Source of the DNA: Flavobacterium sp.
GTDB lineage: Bacteria; Bacteroidota; Bacteroidia; Flavobacteriales; Flavobacteriaceae
Direction of reading: 5' to 3'
Length of the DNA: 64,000 nucleotides
Assembly: GCF_027531905.1 (NCBI RefSeq)
Contig: NZ_JAPZSU010000043.1
Location: 1 to 64,000 of the forward strand
Every line of letters starts with the position of its first letter. Position 1 is the stretch's first letter. The translations under genes and the position numbers were made by a program. The notes under the pieces were generated by a model, which saw only the letters and a list, made by a program, of their open reading frames with translations, had not been told where the DNA came from and did not search any database. Of the stretch, positions 43,506 through 52,800 are shown one piece after another.

Positions 43506-45896
43506 CTAGTTTCTCAACGGTTTCCCTTTAGTTAACATAAATTGAATTCTCTCCAATGTCTTTCTTTCTGTACAAAGAGATAAGAAAGCTTCTCTTTCGA
43601 TATCCAATAAGTATTGTTCAGATACTAAGGTCGCTTCAGATAAGTCACCACCGGCCATTACATAAGCCAGTTTGTTGGCAATTTTCTTATCGTGTTCAGA
43701 GATGTATTTACCAGCTTGCATTTGGTCAGTTCCAACTAAGAACATTCCCAAGGCTTGTTTTCCTAATACTTTTACATCTTTTCTGCGAATAGGTTGCGTG
43801 TAACCAGCTTCGGCCATCAATAAAGCATGTTTTTTAGCTTCAGCAATCTGACGATCTTTGTTGACTACCACTATGTCTTTGCCATGTTGTAAAATACCTA
43901 AATCAAAAGCTTCATAAGCAGATGTAGATACTTTGGCCATAGCCACTGTTAAGAAATACTCTTGAAGTACGTTCAATTCTACGTCGTTTTTACGGAACAA
44001 ATCAGACGCTCTCAACGCCATTTCTTTTGATCCACCACCACCAGGAATTACACCTACACCAAATTCTACTAATCCAATGTACGATTCAGCTGCAGCTACA
44101 ACTTTGTCAGCATGTAAGCTCATTTCGCAACCACCACCTAATGTCATACCGTGTGGTGCAACTACTACTGGAATTCCAGAGTAACGTACACGCATCATAG
44201 TATCTTGGAACATTTTAATAGCCATGTTTAATTCGTCGTATTCTTGCTCTACAGCCATCATGAAGATCATTCCAATATTGGCTCCAACAGAAAAGTTTGC
44301 TGCTTGATTTCCAATTACTAAACCTTGGTATTCTTTCTCGGCTAGATCGATTGCTTTGTTGATTCCTTGCAATACATCGCCACCAATAGTATTCATTTTA
44401 GATTGGAATTCTAAGTTTAAGATACCATCTCCCAAATCTTGAATAATGGCGCCACTGTTGCTCCAAACTTTTTTGGTTTCGCGTATGTTGTTCAAGATGA
44501 TGAATGCATCTTGTCCAGGAACTTTTGTTTGTGATTTTGTTGGAACGTTATAGAAATAAGTAGCCCCTTCTTTTACAGTATAAAAACTTGTATTTCCAGC
44601 AGCAATCATTTCGGTAACCCAAGCAGCAGGTGCTAGACCTTCAGCTTGCATGATTTCAATTCCTTTTTCAACACCTATGGCGTCCCAAATTTCGAATGGT
44701 CCATTTTCCCATCCAAAACCAGCTTTCATAGCGTCGTCAATTTTGTATAATTCATCTGATATTTCAGGAATTCTATTCGAAACATAAGCAAACATTCCAG
44801 CGAAACTTTTTCTATAGAATTCACCCGCTTTGTCTTTTCCTTTTACTAAAACTTTAAATCTATTGATTGGTTTGTCAATCGTTTTTGTCAATTCCAAAGT
44901 TGCGAAAGAAGCTCTTTTTGCAGCACGATATTCTAAAGTGTCTAAGTCTAAAGATAAAATTTCTTTGCCTTCTTTTTTGTAGAAACCTTGCCCGGTTTTA
45001 CTTCCCAACCATTTGTTTTCCATCATTTTGTTGACGAAATCTGGTAGTTTGAACAATTCATGTTGCTCATCAGTTGGGCAGTTTTCGTAGATTCCGTTGG
45101 CCACATGTACCAAAGTATCTAGTCCTACAACGTCAACCGTTCTGAAGGTAGCCGATTTTGGACGACCAATAACTGGTCCTGTCAATTTATCAACTTCTTC
45201 AATAGTTAATCCCAATTCTTTTACCAAGTGAAACAAACTTTGAATGCCGTAGATTCCAATTCTGTTTCCGATAAAAGCTGGAGTATCCTTGGCTACAACT
45301 GATGTTTTTCCTAAGAATTTCTCACCGTATCCAGTTAAGAAATCCAGAACTTCTGTTGAAGTTTGTGGACCTGGAATGATTTCGAATAATTTCAAGTAAC
45401 GCGCAGGGTTAAAAAAGTGAGTTCCACAGAAGTGCTTTTGGAAATCTTCACTACGACCTTCACTCATGAAGTGAATCGGAATACCAGAAGTGTTTGAAGT
45501 TACCAAAGTACCTGGCTTTCTGAATTTCTCAATTTGTTCGAAAACCAATTTTTTGATGTCTAAACGCTCAACAACTACCTCGATAATCCAATCTACACCT
45601 GCAATTTTCGCCATATCATCGGTAGTGTTTCCAGTACTAATGCGGTTAGCGAATTTTTGATTGTAAATAGGAGAGGGCTTTGATTTTAAAGCGGTAGCTA
45701 AACTATCATTTACCAATCGGTTTCTCACGATTTTGCTTTCGAGAGTTAATCCTTTTTTGGCTTCTGCATCCGTCAATTCTCTTGGAACAATATCCAAAAG
45801 CAAGACTTCAACACCAATGTTGGCAAAATGGCAAGCAATTCCAGAACCCATAATTCCAGATCCGATTACTGCGACTTTTTTAATTGTGCGTTTCAT
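43506..45896 (-). CDS. fadN: 3-hydroxyacyl-CoA dehydrogenase / enoyl-CoA hydratase (FadN-like fusion)
   Basis: A 796-aa bifunctional enzyme for the middle steps of beta-oxidation. The dehydrogenase comes first: NAD-binding KVAVIGSGIMGSGIACHFAN (residues 8-27), HFFNPARYLKLFEIIPGP, and RIGIYGIQSLF in the second domain. The hydratase/isomerase part is C-terminal: NFSVGANIGMIFM and HGMTLGGGCEMSLHAD. This order (HAD then ECH) matches Bacillus FadN and is opposite to E. coli FadB. The gene is 64 nt downstream of marR, followed by the four-helix-bundle ORF and fadA, reproducing the fadN-fadA-fadE order known from Bacillus. Confidence 0.95.
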   Translation of the reverse strand: MKRTIKKVAVIGSGIMGSGIACHFANIGVEVLLLDIVPRELTDAEAKKGLTLESKIVRNRLVNDSLATALKSKPSPIYNQKFANRISTGNTTDDMAKIAGVDWIIEVVVERLDIKKLVFEQIEKFRKPGTLVTSNTSGIPIHFMSEGRSEDFQKHFCGTHFFNPARYLKLFEIIPGPQTSTEVLDFLTGYGEKFLGKTSVVAKDTPAFIGNRIGIYGIQSLFHLVKELGLTIEEVDKLTGPVIGRPKSATFRTVDVVGLDTLVHVANGIYENCPTDEQHELFKLPDFVNKMMENKWLGSKTGQGFYKKEGKEILSLDLDTLEYRAAKRASFATLELTKTIDKPINRFKVLVKGKDKAGEFYRKSFAGMFAYVSNRIPEISDELYKIDDAMKAGFGWENGPFEIWDAIGVEKGIEIMQAEGLAPAAWVTEMIAAGNTSFYTVKEGATYFYNVPTKSQTKVPGQDAFIILNNIRETKKVWSNSGAIIQDLGDGILNLEFQSKMNTIGGDVLQGINKAIDLAEKEYQGLVIGNQAANFSVGANIGMIFMMAVEQEYDELNMAIKMFQDTMMRVRYSGIPVVVAPHGMTLGGGCEMSLHADKVVAAAESYIGLVEFGVGVIPGGGGSKEMALRASDLFRKNDVELNVLQEYFLTVAMAKVSTSAYEAFDLGILQHGKDIVVVNKDRQIAEAKKHALLMAEAGYTQPIRRKDVKVLGKQALGMFLVGTDQMQAGKYISEHDKKIANKLAYVMAGGDLSEATLVSEQYLLDIEREAFLSLCTERKTLERIQFMLTKGKPLRN

Positions 45897-45960
45897 ACTT
45901 AGTTACTATTTATTTTTTTTATTTTATTTTTTGAATGTTGTTTGGCTTTCCGAAAGCCTG

Positions 45961-46452
45961 CTATTGCTTGGTTTTTTCATTCATTACGACCATGTTCTCA
46001 TTGGATTCATTTTCTGGTGAAGTGAAAATGCTTTTCTCAAGGATCAATTCGTTGATGATTTCGGCGACCTCCATAAAGTGGGCTAATTTTTCTTCCGAAA
46101 CATGTTGTTTAACCTTTTCATTAAACTTTAGCACTGTATTTTTTGAAAGCTCTCTTTTCTCTTTTCCAAAAGGAGTTAGATATAGTAAAACCCCTCTGCC
46201 GTCGTCTGGATTTTTCTTTCTGAAGATTAGTCCCTTTTCTTCCATAGTTTTCAAAGTTCGGGTCAAACTCGTTGCTTCCATTCCCATTCTGGGTCCTAAT
46301 GCAGTCGATGGTGTTCCTTCTTCTTTATCAATACTCAATAAGGCAAATCCTGTTGCCATCGTTGCATCATATTTTGCGGCTTCTTCGTTATACATTCTGG
46401 AAACGGCTTGCCATGTTGCTCTTAAAACATAATCAATTGTTTTGTCTTTCAT
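45961..46452 (-). CDS. MarR-family transcriptional regulator
   Basis: A 163-aa DNA-binding protein. The winged-helix core covers TALGPRMGMEATSLTRTLKT and MEEKGLIFRKKNPDDGRGVLLYLT (about residues 51-100), the recognition helix and DxRx-type wing of MarR proteins. The N-terminal MKDKTIDYVLRATWQAVSRM and the long C-terminal helix form the dimer interface. It heads the fad cluster, so it is the likely regulator of fadN-fadA-fadE, probably released by an acyl-CoA or fatty acid; that is inferred from context. A long palindrome upstream (46485-46508) is a candidate operator. Confidence 0.93.
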   Translation of the reverse strand: MKDKTIDYVLRATWQAVSRMYNEEAAKYDATMATGFALLSIDKEEGTPSTALGPRMGMEATSLTRTLKTMEEKGLIFRKKNPDDGRGVLLYLTPFGKEKRELSKNTVLKFNEKVKQHVSEEKLAHFMEVAEIINELILEKSIFTSPENESNENMVVMNEKTKQ

Positions 46453-46484
46453 AGTTTACTATATCGATTTCAAATATATATAAA

Positions 46485-46508
46485 AAATACTATGCATGCA
46501 TATTATTT
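46485..46508. promoter_or_regulatory. Candidate MarR operator palindrome
   Basis: TATGCATGCATA (46491-46502) is a perfect 12-bp palindrome. With one mismatch pair (C/T at 46490/46503), complementarity continues through AAATA and TATTT on both sides. It sits about 40 nt upstream of the marR start, where an autoregulatory site would be. Confidence 0.6.
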
Positions 46509-46530
46509 TTTTAATTTTTTTGTAAAAATA

Positions 46531-46559
46531 AAAAAACTCCTTTCTATTTCAGGAGTTTA
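46531..46559 (-). terminator. Second terminator-like hairpin downstream of fadD
   Basis: AAACTCCT and AGGAGTTT pair across CTATTTC. On the minus strand this is followed by a U-run, so it can stop transcripts from fadD before marR. Confidence 0.7.
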
Positions 46560-46693
46560 AGTGGTTGTAAAACTATTTTTTTTCCCAATACATTATAATT
46601 TTGCTAACAAAAAGAAAAATGTATTGAGAAATGGCCAAAAGCGATTTGAATTTATGAATTGTATCCTAAAATTTTCCCAAAATCACCCACAAA

Positions 46694-46724
46694 AAAAGTC
46701 CTGAATTTGTAGTTCAGGACTTTT
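46694..46724. terminator. Terminator of fadD
   Basis: AAAAGTCCTGAA pairs with TTCAGGACTTTT across TTTGTAG, 20 nt beyond the fadD stop at 46745. Confidence 0.85.
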
Positions 46725-46744
46725 AGGTTGCTATCAAATCGTTT

Positions 46745-48526
46745 TTACGATTGACTATAAATTTTGTCGTATAAATGGCGGTACATTTCTAATACGATTT
46801 TGCGTTTTAGTTTTAGGGTAGGGGTAAGTTGGCCGCCATCAATAGACCAAACGTCTGGTGTTAACTCAAAGCGTTTGATTTTTTCCCAATTTCCAAATTT
46901 AGCATTCAAGTGGTCTACTTCTTCTTGAATACGCGCAATTACTTTTGGATTCGAGATGATTTCTTGATTGGTTTTGCCTACTTCAATTCCGTGTAGTTTT
47001 TCCCATTCTTTGATGAATTCAAAACTAGGCTGAATGAAAGCAGCTGGCATTTTTTCGCCATCGCCTATCACCATAATTTGTTCAATAAAACGCGATTGTT
47101 TCATCGTGTTTTCAATCAATTGTGGAGCAATGTATTTTCCACCAGAAGTTTTGAACATTTCTTTTTTACGGTCCGTAATTTTCAAGAAACCTTCAGTATC
47201 AATATTTCCAATGTCTCCCGTATGGAAATAGCCATTAGCTAAAGCTTCATTTGTTTTTTCTTCATCTTTGTAGTAGCCCATCATTACGTTAGGTCCTTTA
47301 CAAAGAATTTCGCCATCTTCAGCAATTTTTACTTCAACCCCGTTGATTAGTTTTCCTACCGTTCCGACTTTGAAGCCTTTATTTCTCACATCATTTACAG
47401 AAATAACGGGCGAAGTTTCAGTTAGACCATATCCTTCCATTACTGGGATTTCGGCAGCAGCAAACACTCTTGTCAAACGCGGTTGCAAAGCAGCACTTCC
47501 TGAAACCATTAAATCAAGGTTGCCCCCCAAACCTTCTTTCCATTTACTAAAAATTAGTTTTCTGGCTATTTTTAATTGGAATTCATACCAGAATCCGTTT
47601 GCTCCATAAGGCTCGTAACGTAATCCTAAATCGATGGCCCAAAAGAACAGGGCTTTTTTTATACCCGTTAATTCGGCTCCTTTGGCATAAATTTTATCAT
47701 ATACTTTTTCTAGCAAACGAGGAACTGCTGTAATTACGTTTGGGCGTACTTCTTTGATGTTGTCGCTAATTTTTTCAATCGATTCTCCGAAATAAACTGA
47801 AACGCCATAATATTGGTACAAATACAAAATCATACGTTCAAAAATATGGCAAATAGGCAAGAAGCTTAACGCCGTATTTTTTCCGGGCTCAAACGGAATT
47901 CTTGGCGCACTGTTTAATACATTAGAAACAATATTTTGGTGCGAAAGCATAACTCCTTTTGGTTTTCCAGTAGTTCCAGAGGTGTAAATAATGGTGGCTA
48001 AATCTTGGGTAGTCACATTATTTTTGCGGTCGTCTACCACATCTTGATTGCTTGAATCAGCACCGAGTGTCAGTAGCGAAGTCCAGTTTTCGCAACCTTC
48101 AATTTCATTAAAAGAATACACTCCTTTCAAAGCCGGAACATTCGCTTGAATGTTTTTTACTTTGTTGTAGACTTCAATATCCGAAACAAAGCAGTATGAC
48201 GAACCAGAGTGGTTCAAAATGTATTCGTAGTCTTCTTCGCCAATAGTTGGATAAATAGGCACGGTTTGGGCTCCGGTTTGGAGTACACCAATATCCATAA
48301 TATGCCATTCAGTTCTATTATTGGAAGATATAATGGCAATTTTGTCGTTTTTTTGAATGCCCATTCTAATCAATGCCCTAGAAATGGTGTTTGCTTTTGC
48401 GATGTACTCTTCGGTTGAAGTTTTGTTCCAAACTCCATTTTGCTTAGTTACTAAAGCATCGGGAATTGAGTTGAATTTCTCTAATTGATAGTAAGGAAAA
48501 TCAAAAAGGCGTGTGATGTTTACCAT
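46745..48526 (-). CDS. fadD: Long-chain fatty acid-CoA ligase
   Basis: A 593-aa adenylate-forming enzyme that activates fatty acids with ATP and CoA. The A3 motif IIYTSGTTGKPKG (residues 179-191), A5 EGYGLTETSPVIS, A7 YFHTGDIG, A8 ITDRKKEMFKTSGGKYIAPQ and the A10 Lys near LTPTLKLKRK are all present. PICHIFERMILYLYQYYG marks the long-chain/FACL subgroup. The gene lies immediately upstream of the marR-fad cluster, on the same strand but separated by two terminators, so it is transcribed alone while serving the same pathway by feeding acyl-CoA to FadE. Confidence 0.95.
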   Translation of the reverse strand: MVNITRLFDFPYYQLEKFNSIPDALVTKQNGVWNKTSTEEYIAKANTISRALIRMGIQKNDKIAIISSNNRTEWHIMDIGVLQTGAQTVPIYPTIGEEDYEYILNHSGSSYCFVSDIEVYNKVKNIQANVPALKGVYSFNEIEGCENWTSLLTLGADSSNQDVVDDRKNNVTTQDLATIIYTSGTTGKPKGVMLSHQNIVSNVLNSAPRIPFEPGKNTALSFLPICHIFERMILYLYQYYGVSVYFGESIEKISDNIKEVRPNVITAVPRLLEKVYDKIYAKGAELTGIKKALFFWAIDLGLRYEPYGANGFWYEFQLKIARKLIFSKWKEGLGGNLDLMVSGSAALQPRLTRVFAAAEIPVMEGYGLTETSPVISVNDVRNKGFKVGTVGKLINGVEVKIAEDGEILCKGPNVMMGYYKDEEKTNEALANGYFHTGDIGNIDTEGFLKITDRKKEMFKTSGGKYIAPQLIENTMKQSRFIEQIMVIGDGEKMPAAFIQPSFEFIKEWEKLHGIEVGKTNQEIISNPKVIARIQEEVDHLNAKFGNWEKIKRFELTPDVWSIDGGQLTPTLKLKRKIVLEMYRHLYDKIYSQS

Positions 48527-48696
48527 TATAAATGAATTGAATTTGTCGCAAATTAAATAAAAAATGCTAATATTTTTAGGTTTTTAAAAACTAATTATCG
48601 CTCTGAATACTAAATAAGTGTTATTCAACGAAATCGATTTCATAAAATCGTTTAAAAATTAAATAAAGGTGTTTTTTTGAATAGAAATGCTTATAA

Positions 48697-49479
48697 TTAA
48701 TATGTAAAATCTGAAGTAAACCAATTGGTTGAGTAGCCTATAAGAAAAATAGCGAAAACTAATAACTCAATCATCAACAAAGTAGCAAACATAAATACTC
48801 TAATCACAAAAGATCTTTTTTTGTAAAACTCTTTAAATGTTTGATAATAGCTTATGGTTGCTAATGTAAAAATGGCAATAATTGAAATAAAATCAGAAAC
48901 ATCAGAAATAAAATCTAAATGCTTTACAAAAGCAAAAAAAGACAATATATTGTTTGCAGTAACAATCAAAAGTATTCCTAAAAAAGTAAAAGCCGCAATG
49001 ATAAAATGTTCGCTTAAGTTTAATTTTCTTTTTCTGAAAAGGATAAAACCATTTAAAGCTAAAACAGGAACAATAGAAAAAATTATGATTTTAGCATTAT
49101 CGTTCATGAATTTATCAAGTTTAGTTTGAATAATACTTACATGTTCTGGAAATTTTGAGATATAATACTCGTAAAATTTATCATAGTATCCACTTAAAAA
49201 TAAATTCACACCAATAAGAATTAGTATAAAATAAAAGACATTGTAATATCTAATTCTCTTTCCTTCAATATAGTCTAAAGCTGCTTTTCCAGGTCGGGTC
49301 AATACTTCTTTTGCCGTATAAAGCATTCCTTTTTCTAAATGAAATAGTCCGTGCAAAAGATCATGGCTTACAAAATGGTTAAAGGTAATTCTATGAATAG
49401 CTGTTTTTTGACCACAATTACTACAATAATTATGGTTTATTTCGTAATCACAATTTAAGCATTTTGAAGAATGATTCAT
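48697..49479 (-). CDS. DUF3667 membrane protein with N-terminal zinc ribbon
   Basis: A 260-aa protein. Residues 1-25 hold two CxxC pairs (CLNCDYEINHNYCSNCGQKT), a zinc-ribbon. The next 50 residues, FNHFVSHDLLHGLFHLEKGM and LTRPGKAALDYIEGKRIRYY, are the conserved DUF3667 core. Four or five hydrophobic segments follow. The function of the family is not established. Stands alone between fadD and purL. The C-terminus is short and ends in TSDFTY. Confidence 0.9.
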   Translation of the reverse strand: MNHSSKCLNCDYEINHNYCSNCGQKTAIHRITFNHFVSHDLLHGLFHLEKGMLYTAKEVLTRPGKAALDYIEGKRIRYYNVFYFILILIGVNLFLSGYYDKFYEYYISKFPEHVSIIQTKLDKFMNDNAKIIIFSIVPVLALNGFILFRKRKLNLSEHFIIAAFTFLGILLIVTANNILSFFAFVKHLDFISDVSDFISIIAIFTLATISYYQTFKEFYKKRSFVIRVFMFATLLMIELLVFAIFLIGYSTNWFTSDFTY

Positions 49480-49633
49480 TTTTTCTGAAATTTAGAATCC
49501 AATTTTATGAAAAAAAAACTATAAAGTATAGATTTTTCTAATTATTTTTTAAAAACAATTGTTTGTTACTAAGACACCTTCTTAACTGTAAGAATATATT
49601 AACACTTAGTTTTTGGAGTTGATTTCATTATGT

Positions 49634-49740
49634 TTTTAGGAGCAGTAGCAAAAGGCGTTCTTGTTTTCACAGGACCCGCTGTTCGTTATATCTTTCCCGC
49701 CGAACCCCGTCGGCAAAGGATGCCACTACCATCGGGGCTG
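49634..49740 (+). repeat. Intergenic hairpin repeat, copy D
   Basis: Framework: TTTTAGGAGCAG, AGGCGTTC, CCCGCTGTTCGTTATATCTTT, variable stem CCCGCCGA / TCGGC, AAAGGATGCCACTACCATCG, GGGCTG. It lies in the 363-nt gap between the DUF3667 gene and purL, the rest of which is A/T-rich plus a terminator. It gives the uninterrupted form of the site that copy E has lost to an insertion. Confidence 0.8.
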
Positions 49741-49793
49741 ACGAGGAGTTATAGTTTCTTTTTGTAGTCATTACGATTTCAACTTTTGATAAA

Positions 49794-49824
49794 AAAAGCT
49801 CATCCCGATTAGAATGAGCTTTTT
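49794..49824. terminator. Terminator of purL
   Basis: AAAAGCTCAT pairs with ATGAGCTTTT across CCCGATTAGA; an A-run on the + strand gives a U-run for minus-strand transcripts. Confidence 0.85.
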
Positions 49825-49842
49825 ACAGAAAGTAAAAATGTT

Positions 49843-52800
49843 TTATTGTTTTTCAATCCATTTTCTAGCGTTTACAAAAGCTTCTAACCAAGGCGAAACT
49901 TCATCTTTTTGCCCATTGTCTGGGTAATGTGCCCAGTTCCAAGGGAAAATAGAACGCTCAATATGCGGCATCATCACCAAGTGACGACCGGTAGCATCAC
50001 ATAACATAGCCGTGTTGTAATCTGAACCATTTGGGTTAGAAGGATAACCTTCGTAACCATATTTTGCTACGATATTATAATTCGCTTCTTGTTCTGGTAA
50101 ATGGAATTTTCCTTCACCGTGTGACACCCAAACACCCAAAGTTGCACCTTCTAAGCTAGAAAGCATCACCGAATTGTTTTTTTGCACTTTTACCGAGGTA
50201 AAAATACTTTCGTGTTTGTTCGAAGTATTGTGGTGCATTTTTCCGTGTACTTTATCTTCTGGATTAATTAATTCTAATTCCATCCACAACTGACAACCGT
50301 TGCAAATTCCCACAGATAAAGTGTCTTCACGTTTGAAGAAATTTTTCAATGCAGTATTGGCTTTTTCGTTGTACAAGAAAGCACCCGCCCAACCTTTGGC
50401 AGAGCCTAAAACGTCCGAGTTAGAGAAACCACCCACAGCACCAATAAACTGAATGTCTTCCAAGGTCTCACGTCCCGAAATCAAATCGGTCATATGTACA
50501 TCTTTCACATCAAAACCAGCCAAGTACATAGCGTTTGCCATTTCACGCTCGGAATTACTTCCTTTTTCGCGAATAATAGCTGCTCTTGGCCTAGGTTTGC
50601 TAGCATCAATGGTAGCTTTCTTTCCGTCAAAATGTGCCGGGAATTGATAGTCTAACGGTTGGTTTTTGTAATTGGCATAACGTGCTTCTGCCATTCCGTT
50701 ACGAGATTGTTTGGCGTCTAACAAATACGATGTTTTAAACCAAGTATCTCTTAAACTAGGAATATCCAAACTCCAATCGCCAAATTCCAATTTACCGGTT
50801 GTGTTAGCAGTTCCTAAATTAAAGAATTCTATTTTTTGTTCTGCTAACAAAGTTTCAAATTCAATATTATTTGCAGGTTGTACGACAATCCCAATATTTT
50901 CTGAGAATAATACTTCTACATAATCTTTTTTATTACCCCATTTGTTGATTAATTCGTCAAAATTTAGTTTCATTCCTGTTTCAGCATAGTTGCTAGTTCC
51001 CCCTTCGGGGGTTAGGGGGCTGAAACATAGTTCTAATAAAGTAGTAATCAAACCACCGCTACCTATATCATGACCCGCTTTGATTTGGCGGTTTTTGATA
51101 GCTTCTTGCAGTACATTGAAAGCTGTTTTAAAATAAGCCGCATCGGTAATACTTGGCACATCCGTTCCCACTTTGTTCAAAATTTGAGCAAAAGAGGAAC
51201 CTCCTAATTTGAAACTATCTTGTGATAAGTTCAAATAGTAAATATTGCCACCATTGCGTTGTAAAACAGGTTCTACAACTTTGGTAATATTAGTACAATT
51301 TCCTGCTGCCGAAATAATCACTGTTCCTGGAGCAATAACCTCGTCGTTAGGATATTTTTGTTTCATTGAAAGTGAATCTTTACCCGTTGGGATATTGATT
51401 CCTAATTCGATAGCAAAATCAGAACACGCTTGAACTGCTTCGTACAAACGAGCATCTTCGCCTTCGTTTTTACAAGCCCACATCCAGTTGGCCGATAAAG
51501 AAACCGATTGTAAACCGTCTTTTAAAGGAGCCCAAACGATATTAGAAAGTGCTTCTGCAATAGCAGTTCTTGTTCCCGCTACAGGGTCAATCAGCGAAGC
51601 TACTGGCGAGTGACCAACAGTTGTCGCAATTCCTTCTTTGCCTTTGAAATCCAAAGCCATAACTCCCACATTGTTCAGTGGTAATTGCAATGGACCAGCA
51701 CATTGTTGTTTGGCCACGCGACCTCCCACACAACGGTCTACTTTATTCGTTAACCAGTCTTTACAAGCAACCGCTTCTAATTGCAGTACTTGATTAAGAT
51801 AGTTAGGTATATTTTTAGTAGTATAATTTAGTTCTGTATAATTTACAGCTACTTTTTTGTCTGTCATTATCGTTTTTGGAGAACTTCCAAAGAAATCTTC
51901 CAAAGCATAATCCATCGGTTTTACTCCTGTAGTTTTGGATTCAAAAGTGAAACGATGGTCGTTCGTCACGTCACCAACTTGGTACATTGGAGAACGTTCT
52001 CTATCGGCAATGCGTTGTAAGGTGTCCATGTCTTTTTCGCCAATCACCAATCCCATACGCTCTTGCGATTCGTTACCAATGATTTCCTTAGCAGAAAGCG
52101 TTGGGTCACCTACCGGTAATTTATCCAAATCAATCAATCCACCAGTCTCTTCTACTAATTCCGAAAGACAGTTGAGGTGTCCACCCGCTCCGTGGTCGTG
52201 AATTGATACGATAGGGTTATGGTCGCTTTCTACTAGTCCACGAATGGCATTCGCGGCACGTTTTTGCATTTCTGGATTAGAACGTTGTACGGCGTTCAAC
52301 TCAATTCCAGAGCCAAAAGCACCTGTATCAGCTGAAGAAACCGCAGCGCCACCCATTCCAATTCTATAGTTTTCTCCACCTAAAATAACGATTTTATCGC
52401 CAGCGGTAGGTTTCTTTTTAATCGCTTGATCTAATTTTCCGTAACCAATGCCACCTGCTTGCATAATGACTTTGTCGTAGCCAATCTTTTTACTTGTCCC
52501 ACTGAGCTTGTCGAAGTGTTCGTGTTCGAAAGTCAAAACAGAACCCGTAATCAACGGTTGTCCAAATTTGTTTCCAAAATCAGAAGCTCCATTCGAAGCT
52601 TTAATCAAAATATCCATTGGTGTTTGGTACAACCAAGGTCTTTCTGCCATTCCTTTTTCCCAAGGTCTGTCATCCTGAGCGGAGTCGAAGGAGGTTAATC
52701 GAGAATACGCAGTCATATAAACCGCTGTTCCTGCTAATGGCAAAGAACCTTGTCCTCCTGCCAAACGGTCGCGAATTTCTCCACCTGAACCTGTAGCAGC

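Noticed and set aside
52459..52698. Plus-strand ORF of 79 codons including VILSGVEGG
   Set aside because: Antisense to purL; the residues come from the palindromic repeat at 52669.
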